Source: Muricomes intestini
GTDB lineage: Bacteria > Bacillota > Clostridia > Lachnospirales > Lachnospiraceae
NCBI RefSeq assembly: GCF_004346165.1
Contig: NZ_SLZZ01000025.1
Coordinates: 1 to 45,241 of the forward strand
Length of the DNA stretch: 45,241 bases
Reading direction: 5' to 3'
A program made the position numbers and the translations under genes. Position 1 is the first letter of the stretch. Every line of letters begins with the position of its first letter. Shown piece after piece: positions 25,137 to 34,248 of the stretch. The notes beneath the pieces are model-generated. The model worked only from the letters and a program-made list of their open reading frames with translations, did no database searches and had not been told where the DNA came from.

Positions 25137-26192
25137 CTATAATTCAAGCTTCATATCCCCTGGCTTTATCCACTTTTTCTTCCTCATAAATTCTGAAATT
25201 CCAAGTGTTACCAGAGCTGGAAGAAAAATCTGGATAACCAGAATCTTTATCAGCACGATTGTCGTTGGTTCTGTCTGAGTCATTACCTGCCAGGTCATAA
25301 TTGGCCCCACCAGTCCGGCTGTTCCCATTCCGGATCCCGTTGCGTTGCTGGTCATATGCAGCATCATGGTGCCCACCGGGCCCAAAATTGCACTGGACAA
25401 TATAGCAGGAAGCCAAATAATCGGTTTTTTTACAATATTGGGAACCTGAAGCATAGAGGTCCCGATTCCCTGTGCCAGAAGACCTCCCATTTTATTTTCA
25501 CGATAGCTTGCCACAGCAAAGCCAACCATATTGCAGCAACAGCCGATGGTAGCCGCACCTGCCGCCAGCCCTGAAAGATTCAAAATGACTCCAAGTGCCG
25601 CGGAACTAATCGGCAAAGTTAAAATCATCCCCATCAGTACGGACACAACAATTCCCATGAGAAAAGGCTGTTGTTCCGTGCCCCAGTTTACCAGAGAGCC
25701 TAACCAGTTCATGAACCGTGATATAGGAGGGCCTGCAAACAGACCTACGGCAGAACCTGTCCCAATAGATACCAGGGGGGTCAGAATAATATCTAGCTTT
25801 GTCTTCCCCGAAATGAGAATGCCCAATTCAATCGCTATATAAGCAGCCACAAATGCCCCCAACGGTTCTCCGGGCCCTGTAAATACCATTGAGCCGTCCT
25901 GGATTACCTGCCCCGCCAGCAATTTACCTGCAAAAGCACCTACCATGCCTGCTGTGGCTGCCGACGCAACTACAAGCTGGCTTCCCTCTAACTTACGTGC
26001 TACACCGACACCGATCCCCGCACCGGTGAGGGCGGCCGCTACCCTGCCGACCGCGTACATCATTTCCCCCGGGGCCCCACCGATAAATATACCCACCTGC
26101 TGGATAATTGTTCCAACAATCAGGGTAGCGAACAGTCCCTGTGCCATTCCACCCAGACCATCTATGAAAATCCTGTCCAGTAGCTTTCTCAT
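25137..26192 (-). CDS. PTS-type sugar transporter subunit IIC (EIIC_2 family)
   Basis: This 351-residue protein is almost entirely hydrophobic, with about nine to ten membrane helices and long glycine/alanine-rich segments (for example VGTIIQQVGIFIGGAPGEMM and AGAATIGCCCNMVGFAVASY). It resembles the stand-alone EIIC_2-type PTS permeases; no IIA or IIB gene is adjacent, and the substrate is unknown. AGGAGG precedes the ATG. It lies 218 bases downstream of rubredoxin, with the GGGTC repeat between them. Confidence 0.78.
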   Translation of the reverse strand: MRKLLDRIFIDGLGGMAQGLFATLIVGTIIQQVGIFIGGAPGEMMYAVGRVAAALTGAGIGVGVARKLEGSQLVVASAATAGMVGAFAGKLLAGQVIQDGSMVFTGPGEPLGAFVAAYIAIELGILISGKTKLDIILTPLVSIGTGSAVGLFAGPPISRFMNWLGSLVNWGTEQQPFLMGIVVSVLMGMILTLPISSAALGVILNLSGLAAGAATIGCCCNMVGFAVASYRENKMGGLLAQGIGTSMLQVPNIVKKPIIWLPAILSSAILGPVGTMMLHMTSNATGSGMGTAGLVGPIMTWQVMTQTEPTTIVLIKILVIQIFLPALVTLGISEFMRKKKWIKPGDMKLEL

Positions 26193-26340
26193 CTTTCATA
26201 TCCTCCTCGTATTTACACTTGTCTTGTCACTACTTCGTATTTTATCATAACCTTGTCTGTCCTGCCAGCTTTTTATTTATTACAGGTGGCAGTCATCATC
26301 TCGATTCCGCGGTTCTGAAAATTTGCATGGCTGAGCTATT

Positions 26341-26386
26341 TTCTGAATATTCTGAAAAAGGTGCCCAAAAGGGTCAGACCCCTTTG
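26341..26386. repeat. dispersed GGGTC-A-GACCC palindrome, copy 2
   Basis: CTGAATATTCTGAAAA followed by AAAAGGGTCAGACCCCTTTG parallels 3560-3604 in both the flanking and the palindromic parts. It begins 24 bases after the rubredoxin stop and could act as its transcript end. Confidence 0.75.
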
Positions 26387-26409
26387 AACACCTTTGAATG
26401 CCTCTTGAT

Positions 26410-26571
26410 TTATTCTTCTTCCACAAACATGTCCTTTGATGCTCCACAGAGTGGACACATCCAATCTTCCGGTAAATCCTCAAATGCTGTTCCCGGAGCA
26501 ATTCCGCTGTCCGGATCGCCTACTTCCGGGTCATACACGTAACCACATGGCTCACAAACGTATTTCTTCAT
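26410..26571 (-). CDS. rubredoxin
   Basis: This 53-residue one-iron electron carrier begins [20 protein letters not shown] and has the four iron ligands Cys6, Cys9, Cys39 and Cys42 in CxxCG and CPLCG. The length is exactly that of a single-domain rubredoxin. AGGAGG lies nine bases before the ATG. It would serve oxygen or peroxide reduction, or other redox partners, in the cytoplasm of an anaerobe; no partner flavoprotein adjoins it. Confidence 0.96.
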   Translation of the reverse strand: MKKYVCEPCGYVYDPEVGDPDSGIAPGTAFEDLPEDWMCPLCGASKDMFVEEE

Positions 26572-26706
26572 CTTAAATTCCTCCTGTTTTATAGATTTAT
26601 CGCAGTGTAAGTACCTGTTGCAAGTATTATCTTACGTATCTGCTTTGATACTACTATAACGCATCCAGACACAAAAATAAACTAGTTTTTTATTAAAACG
26701 TAAACA

Positions 26707-26735
26707 TTTACATCCTGTGCTCACAATGCTATACT
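26707..26735 (+). promoter_or_regulatory. promoter of the small plus-strand gene
   Basis: TTTACA (26707-26712) and TATACT (26730-26735) with a 17-base spacer, followed by AAAGAAAGGGG just before the ATG at 26768. Confidence 0.7.
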
Positions 26736-26767
26736 ATGAAATATCCTAAAAAGAAAGGGGTTATCAT

Positions 26768-27031
26768 ATGTTCCGTCTATGGGGAAAAGAATTTAAGGAT
26801 AATAAATTAATTCGTGATACGGTCATCTGTGATGAGACAGATGAAACCCGCACACATAAAATTTTTAATGCCTTGGATGCTATCTGCTATGAGTTTGACT
26901 TGAGCAAACCTATCTGGCTTGACTCTACTATTGCAGACTTTAAAAAGCATGCCAAAGCCAGGTTCTACCAGGATAATTTTGTAGATTCCATTGATTTCGA
27001 CTACCTGGAGATACACGTGATTGAGGAATAA
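26768..27031 (+). CDS. small acidic protein of unknown function
   Basis: This 87-residue protein (MFRLWGKEFKDNKLIRDTVI at the start, YLEIHVIEE at the end) is not one I can assign. It has no signal peptide, membrane helix or cysteine cluster; it is charged and probably an alpha/beta cytoplasmic protein. A consensus promoter and the AAAGGGG ribosome binding site support that it is real. I believe similar short proteins occur in other Lachnospiraceae, but could not check. It converges with the decayed nrdJ. Confidence 0.8.
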   Translation: MFRLWGKEFKDNKLIRDTVICDETDETRTHKIFNALDAICYEFDLSKPIWLDSTIADFKKHAKARFYQDNFVDSIDFDYLEIHVIEE

Positions 27032-27057
27032 TGCTCATTATAGCCGCATGGCCAGCC

Positions 27058-28677
27058 CTATCCACAGCTTTTACAGATCGTACAATTATTTTCAAATGCG
27101 GGGGGATTTGACTCTAATTTGTCCTCTGTATTTAAGCTTAAAATTCCTGCCCGTTTGCATCCGGATTCTCTGATGATAGTCCAGATTCATTGCCGTCACA
27201 AAATACTCCGGAAGTGCACTGCTTTCTTTCAGCTGATGCTCCTTCATGTAAGTTTCCACAATTTTAGTGTACACTTTATAAGAGACATTTTTTCCATACA
27301 GCGACTCTGTTCTTCTCTCATAGTAGTTAGCATAAATCGGTTCAATTCCACCTGATACTCCAAGCATCGTCGATATAGTCCCTGTGGGGGCCACCGTAAG
27401 AATCTGAGAGTTCCGCAGTCCGTATTTTTTACAAGTTCTTTCGTTTCCTTCGTTGTGTTTGCCTGAAAATACGGAGCCGCAATAATCTCCCCGGCGCAGC
27501 ATTTTGGATATGCTCCTTCTTTTTCGGCAAGCAGAGCTGATTCGGCGATGGCTGTGTCCGCCATGGTAAATCCAAACTCATCACACAATATGATCGAGGC
27601 CTCTTCTCCATAAGCAATCCCAAGTTTAATCAGCATATCAGCCAAGCCCATAATGCCAAGGCCTATCTGTCTTAAGTCCGCCGCGCTTCTTCTCTGTTCT
27701 TCAAGAGGATGCAGGTCCATTCCCTCATCCAGCACCTCGTTGAGTGCCCTTATGCATATTCTGATACAGTCTTTGAATCTGCCAAAATCAAATGTAGCCT
27801 CATCTGTAAAAGGATTCTTTACAAACTCAGATAAATTAAGACTGCCCAGCAGACAGCTTCCTCCTGCAGGCAAAGGTTCCTCAGCACAAGGGTTCACCCC
27901 CGCGTATTGGAAATCCTCTGTATTGCTCAGCAGATTCCATCCTGCAATCCTATCCCAGAACAGGGCTCCGGGCTCTCCATAATCCCAGTTTACTTCGGCA
28001 ATATGGCGGAAAAGCACCCTTGCATTCACTTCTCTTTCAATCCGTTCTGCTGTGGTTTCCCTGGTATATTCCAACATAAAAGGCTTGTTTTTCTTTACCG
28101 CATCCATAAACTCTTTGCTGATCCGCACAGAGACATTCGCCTTTGTAACCTTGCTCAAGTCTGTTTTTAAATCAATAAACCGCTCTATGTCCGGATGGGA
28201 ACAGCTGAGGGAAATCATCAGGGCTCCCCTGCGTCCTCTCTGCCCGATTAATTCTGTCACCAGCGAATATAAATCCATAAATGGTATTGCACCTATAGCT
28301 TCCTGTGCCGCATTATTGATTTTCGCTCCCTGAGGGCTTATTTTGGAAATATCAATTCCACAGCCCCCGCCGTAACTATATGTCCGGGCAAGTTTTTTCG
28401 CGCTGTCAAAAATATCCTCTATATTATCCTCAGGAGGAGTCATGACATAACAGTTGGATAAACTTGTCTTTTGCCCCGAGCTTTCCAATCCTCTGTTAGA
28501 CAAAATCCGGCCTCCAAACAAAAACTTCTTCTCCAGAATCAGTTCCCGGACAGCTGGACTGCCGCCACTAACCCTGTCAAGCCATTGTGCAAAAGATTCA
28601 CCTTCATTGCAATATTTCCGGCTCCAGATATCAATGCCGAGCTGATTATCCTCTCCCAGCCATTCACTTATATCCAT
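27058..28677 (-). pseudogene. nrdJ: decayed adenosylcobalamin-dependent ribonucleotide reductase (nrdJ)
   Basis: From the ATG at 28677 the protein reads as a class II reductase: LSNCYVMTPPEDN, YSYGGGCGIDIS and the active-site NPCAEEPLPAGGSCLLGSLN are present. At 27425-27430 a run of six A (minus strand) breaks the frame; seven would restore ELVKKYGLRNSQILTVAPTG, which continues in the next frame to HQRIRMQ. Then the sequence jumps to LESNPPAFENNCTICKSCG in a third frame, which looks like the Cys-rich C-terminal tail. About 200 or more residues are therefore missing in between compared with typical 700-800-residue enzymes. AGGAGG before the ATG persists. Confidence 0.85.
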
Positions 28678-28766
28678 TTATGCTCCTCCTCTCTATAGGA
28701 CTGAGTCACAGCCGACACAGTCTGTTCCTAGTTATTATTTTGCAAAAACCTTATTCTATGCAACAT

Positions 28767-28827
28767 AACAGTTCAGCCTTGCGAACTGTTTACTACGTAA
28801 TCCATAATTTCAGGCACTATAGTGCCT
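28767..28827. repeat. two short palindromes upstream of nrdJ
   Basis: AACAGTTC-8-GAACTGTT (28767-28790) and the perfect palindrome AGGCACTATAGTGCCT (28812-28827) lie in the 181-base spacer between the FtsX permease stop and the nrdJ remnant start. Neither is followed by a T run on the minus strand, so they are weak as terminators; operators or small dispersed repeats are possible. Confidence 0.6.
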
Positions 28828-28858
28828 ATTTATATTTTAGCAAGCCTTTTATTATCTC

Positions 28859-30271
28859 CTACTCATTTCGTATTGCCGCCAGCGGACTCAGCCGCATGGC
28901 TCTAAGTGCGGGAAAGTATCCTGCTGCCATTCCCACGAACACAGCAAATGCCATAGAGGCAAGTACCAGCCAGGGCGGTATATATGAAAGATTCCCGTCC
29001 AGTTCCACGGCACTTCCGCCTCCTGTCAGCAGATTAATGATAAAAGACATCCCAAAGCTAAGTATATTTCCTACGATTCCCCCGATGAGTCCGATAAATG
29101 CTGCTTCTAAAAGAAACATCTGCTTAATGTTTTTCAGGCTGCAGCCCAGCACTTTTATTACCCCAATCTCTTTTGTTCTCTCATAAATAGACATCATCAT
29201 TGTATTTGCAATTCCGATGGCCGCAACAAAGAGAGATACCGCCCCGATCCCTCCAAGCAATGCCTGAATCATAGCAAACTGTTTCTTCATGCTGTCCATA
29301 TATTCTGCATTTGTTGTCACCTGAAATCCCATATTTCTAATGGCCGCCGACAATTCATCTACATCCTCCAGATTTTCTGCCTGTACAGTCGCCGAGGTAT
29401 AGACAAATTGCCTGTATGGTTTTCCGGATTTTGTGGTTGGCTGGCCGGGAATCACTCTGCCCCGGAACTCTTTCTTCAAAGTATCTTCCAGCTTGTTTAT
29501 ATCGCAGTAAACATAATAATAATTGGCAGTATAAGTATCTATATCGCCGGCAACGACTCCACAGCCTTTCACGACATATTTCTTTGGGGGACGTGCCGGA
29601 GTCTGCGGTGAGTCAGAGTTCCCCTCTTCCGTCGCACCGGTGTCTGCCGACTGATTTTGAAAATAATTGTCTGAGTCCAGTATCAGAAACATCTGGTCAT
29701 TTTGCAAATCAATATCAGGCACCTCCCCAGTCTCCCAATATCCTTTGTCAGTAGCCTTCTCATAAAATGAAGTCAGCACACCATTTCCAAAAAGCAATTC
29801 TAAATCTGTACTGTCCGGGTTAGGAAGCCTCCCGTCTGGAATCAGTTCTATATTACGCTCTTTCAAGGCTTCCGGGGTCATACCCTCCAACTGAAGATAA
29901 CCGATGTATTTTCCTTTCAGCGCTACTGCACTGACATCTAAAACAGGATTGGCACTTTTCACGTGCTCAAGCTGCTGAAACTGTTTTATGGCATCATCTG
30001 TAATATATTTATCAGGTTCTTCCTGCTCGGAACTACCATCCGAGCTGTAATACATATTTCCTCCCTCCAACTTACCCGTAACTGTAATGCTTGTCATTCC
30101 GCCGGACTGTTCTACCTCACGGTACATGGACTGCTGCATTCCCAATCCCAGAGATATCATAACAACAATGGAGGCTGTCCCGATGACAACTCCCAGGACA
30201 GTCAAAAAGGTTCTGAGTTTTCTGCGTTTGAGGCTGCCGCTACTCATCCTCAGTAAATCGATCCACCTCAT
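28859..30271 (-). CDS. FtsX/MacB-type ABC permease
   Basis: This 470-residue protein has one N-terminal helix (FLTVLGVVIGTASIVVMISL), a large extracytoplasmic domain (about residues 45-340) and three C-terminal helices with the ERTKEIGVIKVLGCS coupling segment, the MacB layout. It works with the ATPase at 31753 and is translationally coupled to the exoprotein gene, overlapping it by 32 bases. MacB-like pumps move lipoproteins, toxins or peptides by mechanotransmission; the cargo here is unknown. Confidence 0.9.
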   Translation of the reverse strand: MRWIDLLRMSSGSLKRRKLRTFLTVLGVVIGTASIVVMISLGLGMQQSMYREVEQSGGMTSITVTGKLEGGNMYYSSDGSSEQEEPDKYITDDAIKQFQQLEHVKSANPVLDVSAVALKGKYIGYLQLEGMTPEALKERNIELIPDGRLPNPDSTDLELLFGNGVLTSFYEKATDKGYWETGEVPDIDLQNDQMFLILDSDNYFQNQSADTGATEEGNSDSPQTPARPPKKYVVKGCGVVAGDIDTYTANYYYVYCDINKLEDTLKKEFRGRVIPGQPTTKSGKPYRQFVYTSATVQAENLEDVDELSAAIRNMGFQVTTNAEYMDSMKKQFAMIQALLGGIGAVSLFVAAIGIANTMMMSIYERTKEIGVIKVLGCSLKNIKQMFLLEAAFIGLIGGIVGNILSFGMSFIINLLTGGGSAVELDGNLSYIPPWLVLASMAFAVFVGMAAGYFPALRAMRLSPLAAIRNE

Positions 30272-31766
30272 CTGCCAAATCCTCCTCTTCTACAGACTCT
30301 ATCCTTTTCTTTTTTCTTCTGATTATAAAAATCACAGCAATAACCACCGCGGCAGCTGTTAATCCTATCACAAGGAGAATAACCGGAAATCCTTTTTCTA
30401 CAGGAGCATCTGTCATTTGTGACATATTCACAGGCTCCTGCTGCGGTGTAATTTCCAAGGTAAACTCTTTTTCTGTAGTTGAAACTTTTCCGGCCTCGTC
30501 CTCATAAGTCACAATCATTTTAAATTTCTGATCCCCTGCATTTTCTTTCGTCCCAGTTACGATACCATCAATTGTTCCCGTGGCGCCTGAGTCCACATTT
30601 CCTATGAAAACTTCTTTTGCATCGATTCCTTTCCCCTGAAACTTCACCTTCACATTGTACAATTTGATACGTCCGGTGTTGTAAAGGCTCCCTGTAATGT
30701 TTGCCTCCTCGCCCACTGCTATGGATTCCGGAGCAATTTCCAAATCACTCAATTCAAACCTTGCGGCCTGTTTCACAGGAATTGCCAGGCTGGAGGAACT
30801 TTCATACTGAGCCGCGTTGCCATCCTCATACTTCATGGACATAGCAATGCTGTATGGCTTCTGCACTAAATCGGCCCTGGAATTTAAGGCAATAGAAATA
30901 TCTCCGGTGCCGCCCGCCGGAATACTGTCAAGATAAATTGAACTGGAGCCTGAAGAGGGTAAAAATGCCGGAGCTTCCGTGGCTGCTTCCGTCCCGGAGG
31001 ATGGTGCCTGCAGGTCAAAAAGCATGTTGGAAACTGCAGTTTTTGTGGATGTGTTTTTTAAATGGACAATCAGTTTAAAATCACCCCCGGCATTGACTGT
31101 CCCCGGGTCGGTATTAAACCCGGTCACAATAACCCGAGGTACAGAAAGTCCCCCTGAACCCTCCCCGCCTGTAGCAACGGGATCACTATTGAAAATGCCG
31201 CCGCCGTAAAAATCCCCATCCCCTTCATCAGGTACGCCAGAATCTGGCTGTGCAGGCTGTCCTGGTTGTGCAGGCTGCTCCGGCCCAGAATCCGCCGGTT
31301 TTGCTTTTGCCCTCACATAAATATATTTTGGCGTCTGATATTGTGTTTTTCCGTCATCATAAGTTATGAGAAAATCCAGTCTATAGGATTTGCTCTCCAC
31401 ATCAGAACGAACTTTCAGGTCTTCCCAAAGGGGCGGTTCTGCTGCTCTTCCCCCCGCAGGAATATCTCCCAGAATTTTCTCATTATTCATCTGTTCTATC
31501 TCAAAAGGCCAGGCAGAAGCATCCTCAATGACAGGTGTGATCTTAACATTTTTGGCATCTACGCTCCCTTGGTTTTCAACATCAAATTCCAGCGTTTGGC
31601 CTGAGGCTTCTGCATCATATTTCGGGGTTGGCTGGCCTCTTCCCACCGATATGGTTATATTTGGTATCGGCTTTTCATCCTCTGCCCGAACCCCCAGCGG
31701 CATTATCATAGTTACTGCCAGTGCAAGGCTTACCGCAGCCTGCACCCCCCTCTTAAACAGTTTCAT
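30240..31766 (-). CDS. membrane-anchored exoprotein with CARDB-like Ig domains
   Basis: This 508-residue protein has a signal peptide (MKLFKRGVQAAVSLALAVTM, cleavage near VRAEDE), repeated beta-rich segments of the CARDB/COG1361 kind (DVENQGSVDAKNVKI, VHLKNTSTKTAVSN, LYNTGRIKLYNVKV), a Pro/Gln linker near residues 160-175, and a C-terminal helix (VILLVIGLTAAAVVIAVIFI) followed by RRKKKR and an acidic tail. The ATG at 31766 follows GGGAGG; a longer start at 31802 would translate that site. It sits between the ATPase and permease genes, overlapping both, so it is likely the extracellular subunit, analogous in place to MacA. Confidence 0.86.
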   Translation of the reverse strand: MKLFKRGVQAAVSLALAVTMIMPLGVRAEDEKPIPNITISVGRGQPTPKYDAEASGQTLEFDVENQGSVDAKNVKITPVIEDASAWPFEIEQMNNEKILGDIPAGGRAAEPPLWEDLKVRSDVESKSYRLDFLITYDDGKTQYQTPKYIYVRAKAKPADSGPEQPAQPGQPAQPDSGVPDEGDGDFYGGGIFNSDPVATGGEGSGGLSVPRVIVTGFNTDPGTVNAGGDFKLIVHLKNTSTKTAVSNMLFDLQAPSSGTEAATEAPAFLPSSGSSSIYLDSIPAGGTGDISIALNSRADLVQKPYSIAMSMKYEDGNAAQYESSSSLAIPVKQAARFELSDLEIAPESIAVGEEANITGSLYNTGRIKLYNVKVKFQGKGIDAKEVFIGNVDSGATGTIDGIVTGTKENAGDQKFKMIVTYEDEAGKVSTTEKEFTLEITPQQEPVNMSQMTDAPVEKGFPVILLVIGLTAAAVVIAVIFIIRRKKKRIESVEEEDLADEVDRFTEDE

Positions 31767-32475
31767 GTTCCTTTTCCTCCCTCTCTTTATGATTGTTTTC
31801 AATCTTTACGATTTTCCCGTCCATGATATGAAATATTCTGTCTGCATATGTGGCAAGATGATCGTCATGCGTAACCATCACTAGTGTTTTCTTTCTCTCC
31901 CGCACTATCCGCTGCATGAGTCTCATCACCTCTTCTGATGTATGGGAATCCAGATTTCCCGTAGGCTCATCCGCGAATATGATTCTGGGGTCCGCCACCA
32001 GTGCCCTTGCCACACCGACTCTTTGCTGCTGTCCCCCTGACATTTGGCTGGGCAGATGCTTTTTATGTTTCTTTAGATTTACCAAATCCAACATCTCATC
32101 CGCCTTCTGCAGTCTGATATTCTTAGCCTCGCCTCTAAAAGACAGCGGCAATGCTACATTTTCAAGTGCATTCATTGTTCCTATCAAATGAAAAGACTGA
32201 AAAATAAATCCTACATTCTCTCGTCTGAATTTCACCAGCCCGTCCTCGTTCAGCTTCTCCATATGCTGTCCCGCGATAACGACTTCCCCTTTTGTGGGTT
32301 TCTCCAGGCCTGCGAGCATATTCAAAAGTGTAGATTTTCCTGAGCCTGAGGTACCCACTATCGCACAAAATTCGCCCTCGTATATCTCAAAGTCCACGCC
32401 GGCCAGTGCTCTCACTATGGAATCCCCTACCCGATACAGCTTATACAGGTTCCCGACTTCAATGACCTTATTCAC
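31753..32475 (-). CDS. ABC transporter ATPase, MacB/LolD type
   Basis: This 240-residue ATPase has Walker A GTSGSGKST, signature MSGGQQQR and Walker B IIFADEPTGNLDSHT, the LolD/FtsE branch. It is the first gene of a triad with the CARDB exoprotein (14-base overlap) and the FtsX permease. AGGAGGGG lies before the ATG at 32475. A direct repeat upstream suggests control by an OmpR-type regulator. Confidence 0.93.
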   Translation of the reverse strand: MNKVIEVGNLYKLYRVGDSIVRALAGVDFEIYEGEFCAIVGTSGSGKSTLLNMLAGLEKPTKGEVVIAGQHMEKLNEDGLVKFRRENVGFIFQSFHLIGTMNALENVALPLSFRGEAKNIRLQKADEMLDLVNLKKHKKHLPSQMSGGQQQRVGVARALVADPRIIFADEPTGNLDSHTSEEVMRLMQRIVRERKKTLVMVTHDDHLATYADRIFHIMDGKIVKIENNHKEREEKEHETV

Positions 32476-32544
32476 CGAACCCCTCCTTTTCTCAACGTTT
32501 ATCCTATATCATACTTATAAAAACAAAATATTTCCCAGTACAAT

Positions 32545-32566
32545 TTGTGAAGATTTTCTTAAGATT
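32545..32566 (-). promoter_or_regulatory. candidate OmpR-type response-regulator site upstream of the ABC triad
   Basis: On the minus strand AATCTTAAGAA is followed at once by AATCTTCACAA: two copies of AATCTT with an 11-base period, the spacing used by OmpR/PhoB-family dimers. It lies 70 bases ahead of the ATPase start. A VanR-like regulator is encoded at 38069-38749, but the link is inference. Confidence 0.4.
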
Positions 32567-32649
32567 GGCTGCAGGTTTTCACACTTTGCTCTAAGTGGTT
32601 ACAATTATCTTTTTTCGCAAAAAAACTGCCCCACTGATCTTTCTTCAAA

Positions 32650-32748
32650 GTCAAAGACCCCGCAGCAAGCTGCGGGGTCTTTGACCCTCGCGGCAGTTGC
32701 CAAATGGAAATGCAAGCATTTCCGCTTGGCTCGTTGCTCGCGGGAATC
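32650..32748. repeat. structured dispersed repeat D, copy 1 (17-bp perfect stem plus second hairpin)
   Basis: GTCAAAGACCCCGCAGC and its exact reverse complement face each other across two bases (32650-32685). Next comes CGCGGCAGTTGCC..GGCTCGTTGCTCGCG enclosing CCAAATGGAAATGC / GCATTTCCGCTTGG. The second half recurs at 36488-36552 with the stem kept. This copy occupies the 302-base spacer between the ABC ATPase start and the ung stop. Confidence 0.85.
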
Positions 32749-32777
32749 AATGAGACAGTATATTGTCTGCAAGTTTT

Positions 32778-33446
32778 TTATTTTATCTGCCAGTCCACAG
32801 GCTCTAGTCCATGTTCCTCCAGAAATTTATTGGTCTGGCTAAAAGGTTTGCTGCCAAAAAATCCCCTGTATGCCGAGAGGGGGCTTGGATGAGGCGCCTG
32901 CAATATCAAGTGCCGGGGATTATTCAGCATGGATTTTTTCCGCTGTGCGGGACCTCCCCACAAGATAAATACAATAGGTCTGTCCTGAGTATTGAGTACT
33001 TCAATCGCCGCATCGGTAAACTCTTCCCAGCCTATTCCCCTGAGAGAATTTGCCTGGTGTGCGCGAACCGTAAGTACTGTGTTGAGCATTAATACTCCCT
33101 GTTCGGCCCATTTTGTCAGACAGCCATGGTTAGGAATCGTACATCCCAGATCATCATGAAGCTCCTGATAAATATTAACTAAAGAAGGAGGTATGTCCAC
33201 ACCTTTTTTCACAGAAAAACAAAGCCCATGGGCCTGTCCGTCGTTGTGATAAGGATCTTGCCCCAGAATCACTACTTTTACGTCCTTTAGAGGTGTTAAA
33301 TGAAATGCATTGAAAATATCATTGGCAGGCGGGAAAATCGTGTGTGTCCTATATTCCTCATTTACCCGGACAAACAATTGTTTGTAATAGGGTTTTTTAA
33401 ACTCACCTTTCAATGCTTCATACCAATCGCCGCTTAATCCTGACAT
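32778..33446 (-). CDS. ung: uracil-DNA glycosylase, family 1
   Basis: This 222-residue repair enzyme removes uracil from DNA. It has the water-activating loop GQDPYHNDGQAHGLCFSV (Asp64) and the leucine-intercalation loop HPSPLSAYRGFFGSKPFS near residue 187. The length and ends are normal. It stands 41 bases after hisF, and a long inverted repeat follows its stop. Confidence 0.96.
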   Translation of the reverse strand: MSGLSGDWYEALKGEFKKPYYKQLFVRVNEEYRTHTIFPPANDIFNAFHLTPLKDVKVVILGQDPYHNDGQAHGLCFSVKKGVDIPPSLVNIYQELHDDLGCTIPNHGCLTKWAEQGVLMLNTVLTVRAHQANSLRGIGWEEFTDAAIEVLNTQDRPIVFILWGGPAQRKKSMLNNPRHLILQAPHPSPLSAYRGFFGSKPFSQTNKFLEEHGLEPVDWQIK

Positions 33447-33486
33447 AAAATATACACTCCTATCTTTTTCTTTTTTTCAACAGTAA

Positions 33487-34248
33487 CTACAGTCTCACAG
33501 AGATTCCTTCCCCACGCAGGTATTCCTTCACTTCCCTGATTTCCAGTTCCTTGTAATGGAAGAGCGATGCCGCAAGAGCCGCATCTGCCTTTCCATCTGT
33601 CAGTGCGTCCTTAAAATGTTCCAGTGTCCCGGCACCTCCCGATGCAATCACTGGTATGGAGACACTATCAGCTATTGTCCGTGTCAAATCCAGATCATAT
33701 CCGGCCTTTGTCCCGTCACAGTCCATGCTTGTCAGAAGAATTTCTCCCGCACCCAGACCTTCCACTTTTTTCGCCCATTCCACCGCATCAATACCCATAC
33801 CTATCCTGCCGCCGTTTTTATAAATGTTCCAGCCACACCCATCTGGCCTTTTCTTCGCATCAATTGCCACCACCACACACTGGCTGCCAAATTTTTCTGC
33901 TGCATCTTGTATTAATCCGGGTGTATTAATTGCAGAAGAATTAATAGATATCTTATCCGCACCCTCCCGAAGCAGAGTTTTAAAGTCTCCCACCGTGCGG
34001 ATCCCTCCTCCTACGGTAAAAGGAATAAAAACACATCGGGCAACCTTTCTTACCATATCTACCACTGTGTCTCTGTTATCAGAGGAGGCTGTTATATCCA
34101 GAAAAACTAGTTCATCCGCCCCTGCTTTATCATACGCTTTCGCTATTTCCACCGGATCTCCGGCATCCTGAAGATCTACAAAATTAACACCTTTCACAAC
34201 CCTGCCGGCATTCACATCCAGACAGGGAATAATCCTTTTTGTAAACAT
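33487..34248 (-). CDS. hisF: imidazole glycerol phosphate synthase, cyclase subunit
   Basis: This 253-residue (beta-alpha)8 barrel forms imidazole glycerol phosphate and AICAR from PRFAR and ammonia. Catalytic Asp11 ([16 protein letters not shown]) and Asp130 (VVVAIDAK) are present. Its ATG overlaps the hisH stop as TAATG, so the two subunits are translated together. No other his genes are in the window. Confidence 0.96.
   Translation of the reverse strand: MFTKRIIPCLDVNAGRVVKGVNFVDLQDAGDPVEIAKAYDKAGADELVFLDITASSDNRDTVVDMVRKVARCVFIPFTVGGGIRTVGDFKTLLREGADKISINSSAINTPGLIQDAAEKFGSQCVVVAIDAKKRPDGCGWNIYKNGGRIGMGIDAVEWAKKVEGLGAGEILLTSMDCDGTKAGYDLDLTRTIADSVSIPVIASGGAGTLEHFKDALTDGKADAALAASLFHYKELEIREVKEYLRGEGISVRL

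Noticed and set aside
27425-27430. Programmed frameshift in nrdJ
   Set aside because: The A run could slip, but a second break with an internal deletion follows downstream, so decay is the simpler reading.
27092-27502. Independent 136-residue gene
   Set aside because: Its sequence YGLRNSQILTVAPTGTIS is the continuation of nrdJ after a one-base frameshift, so it is part of the pseudogene.
28678-28858. Cobalamin riboswitch upstream of nrdJ
   Set aside because: The spacer lacks the conserved B12-box; only two short palindromes are present.
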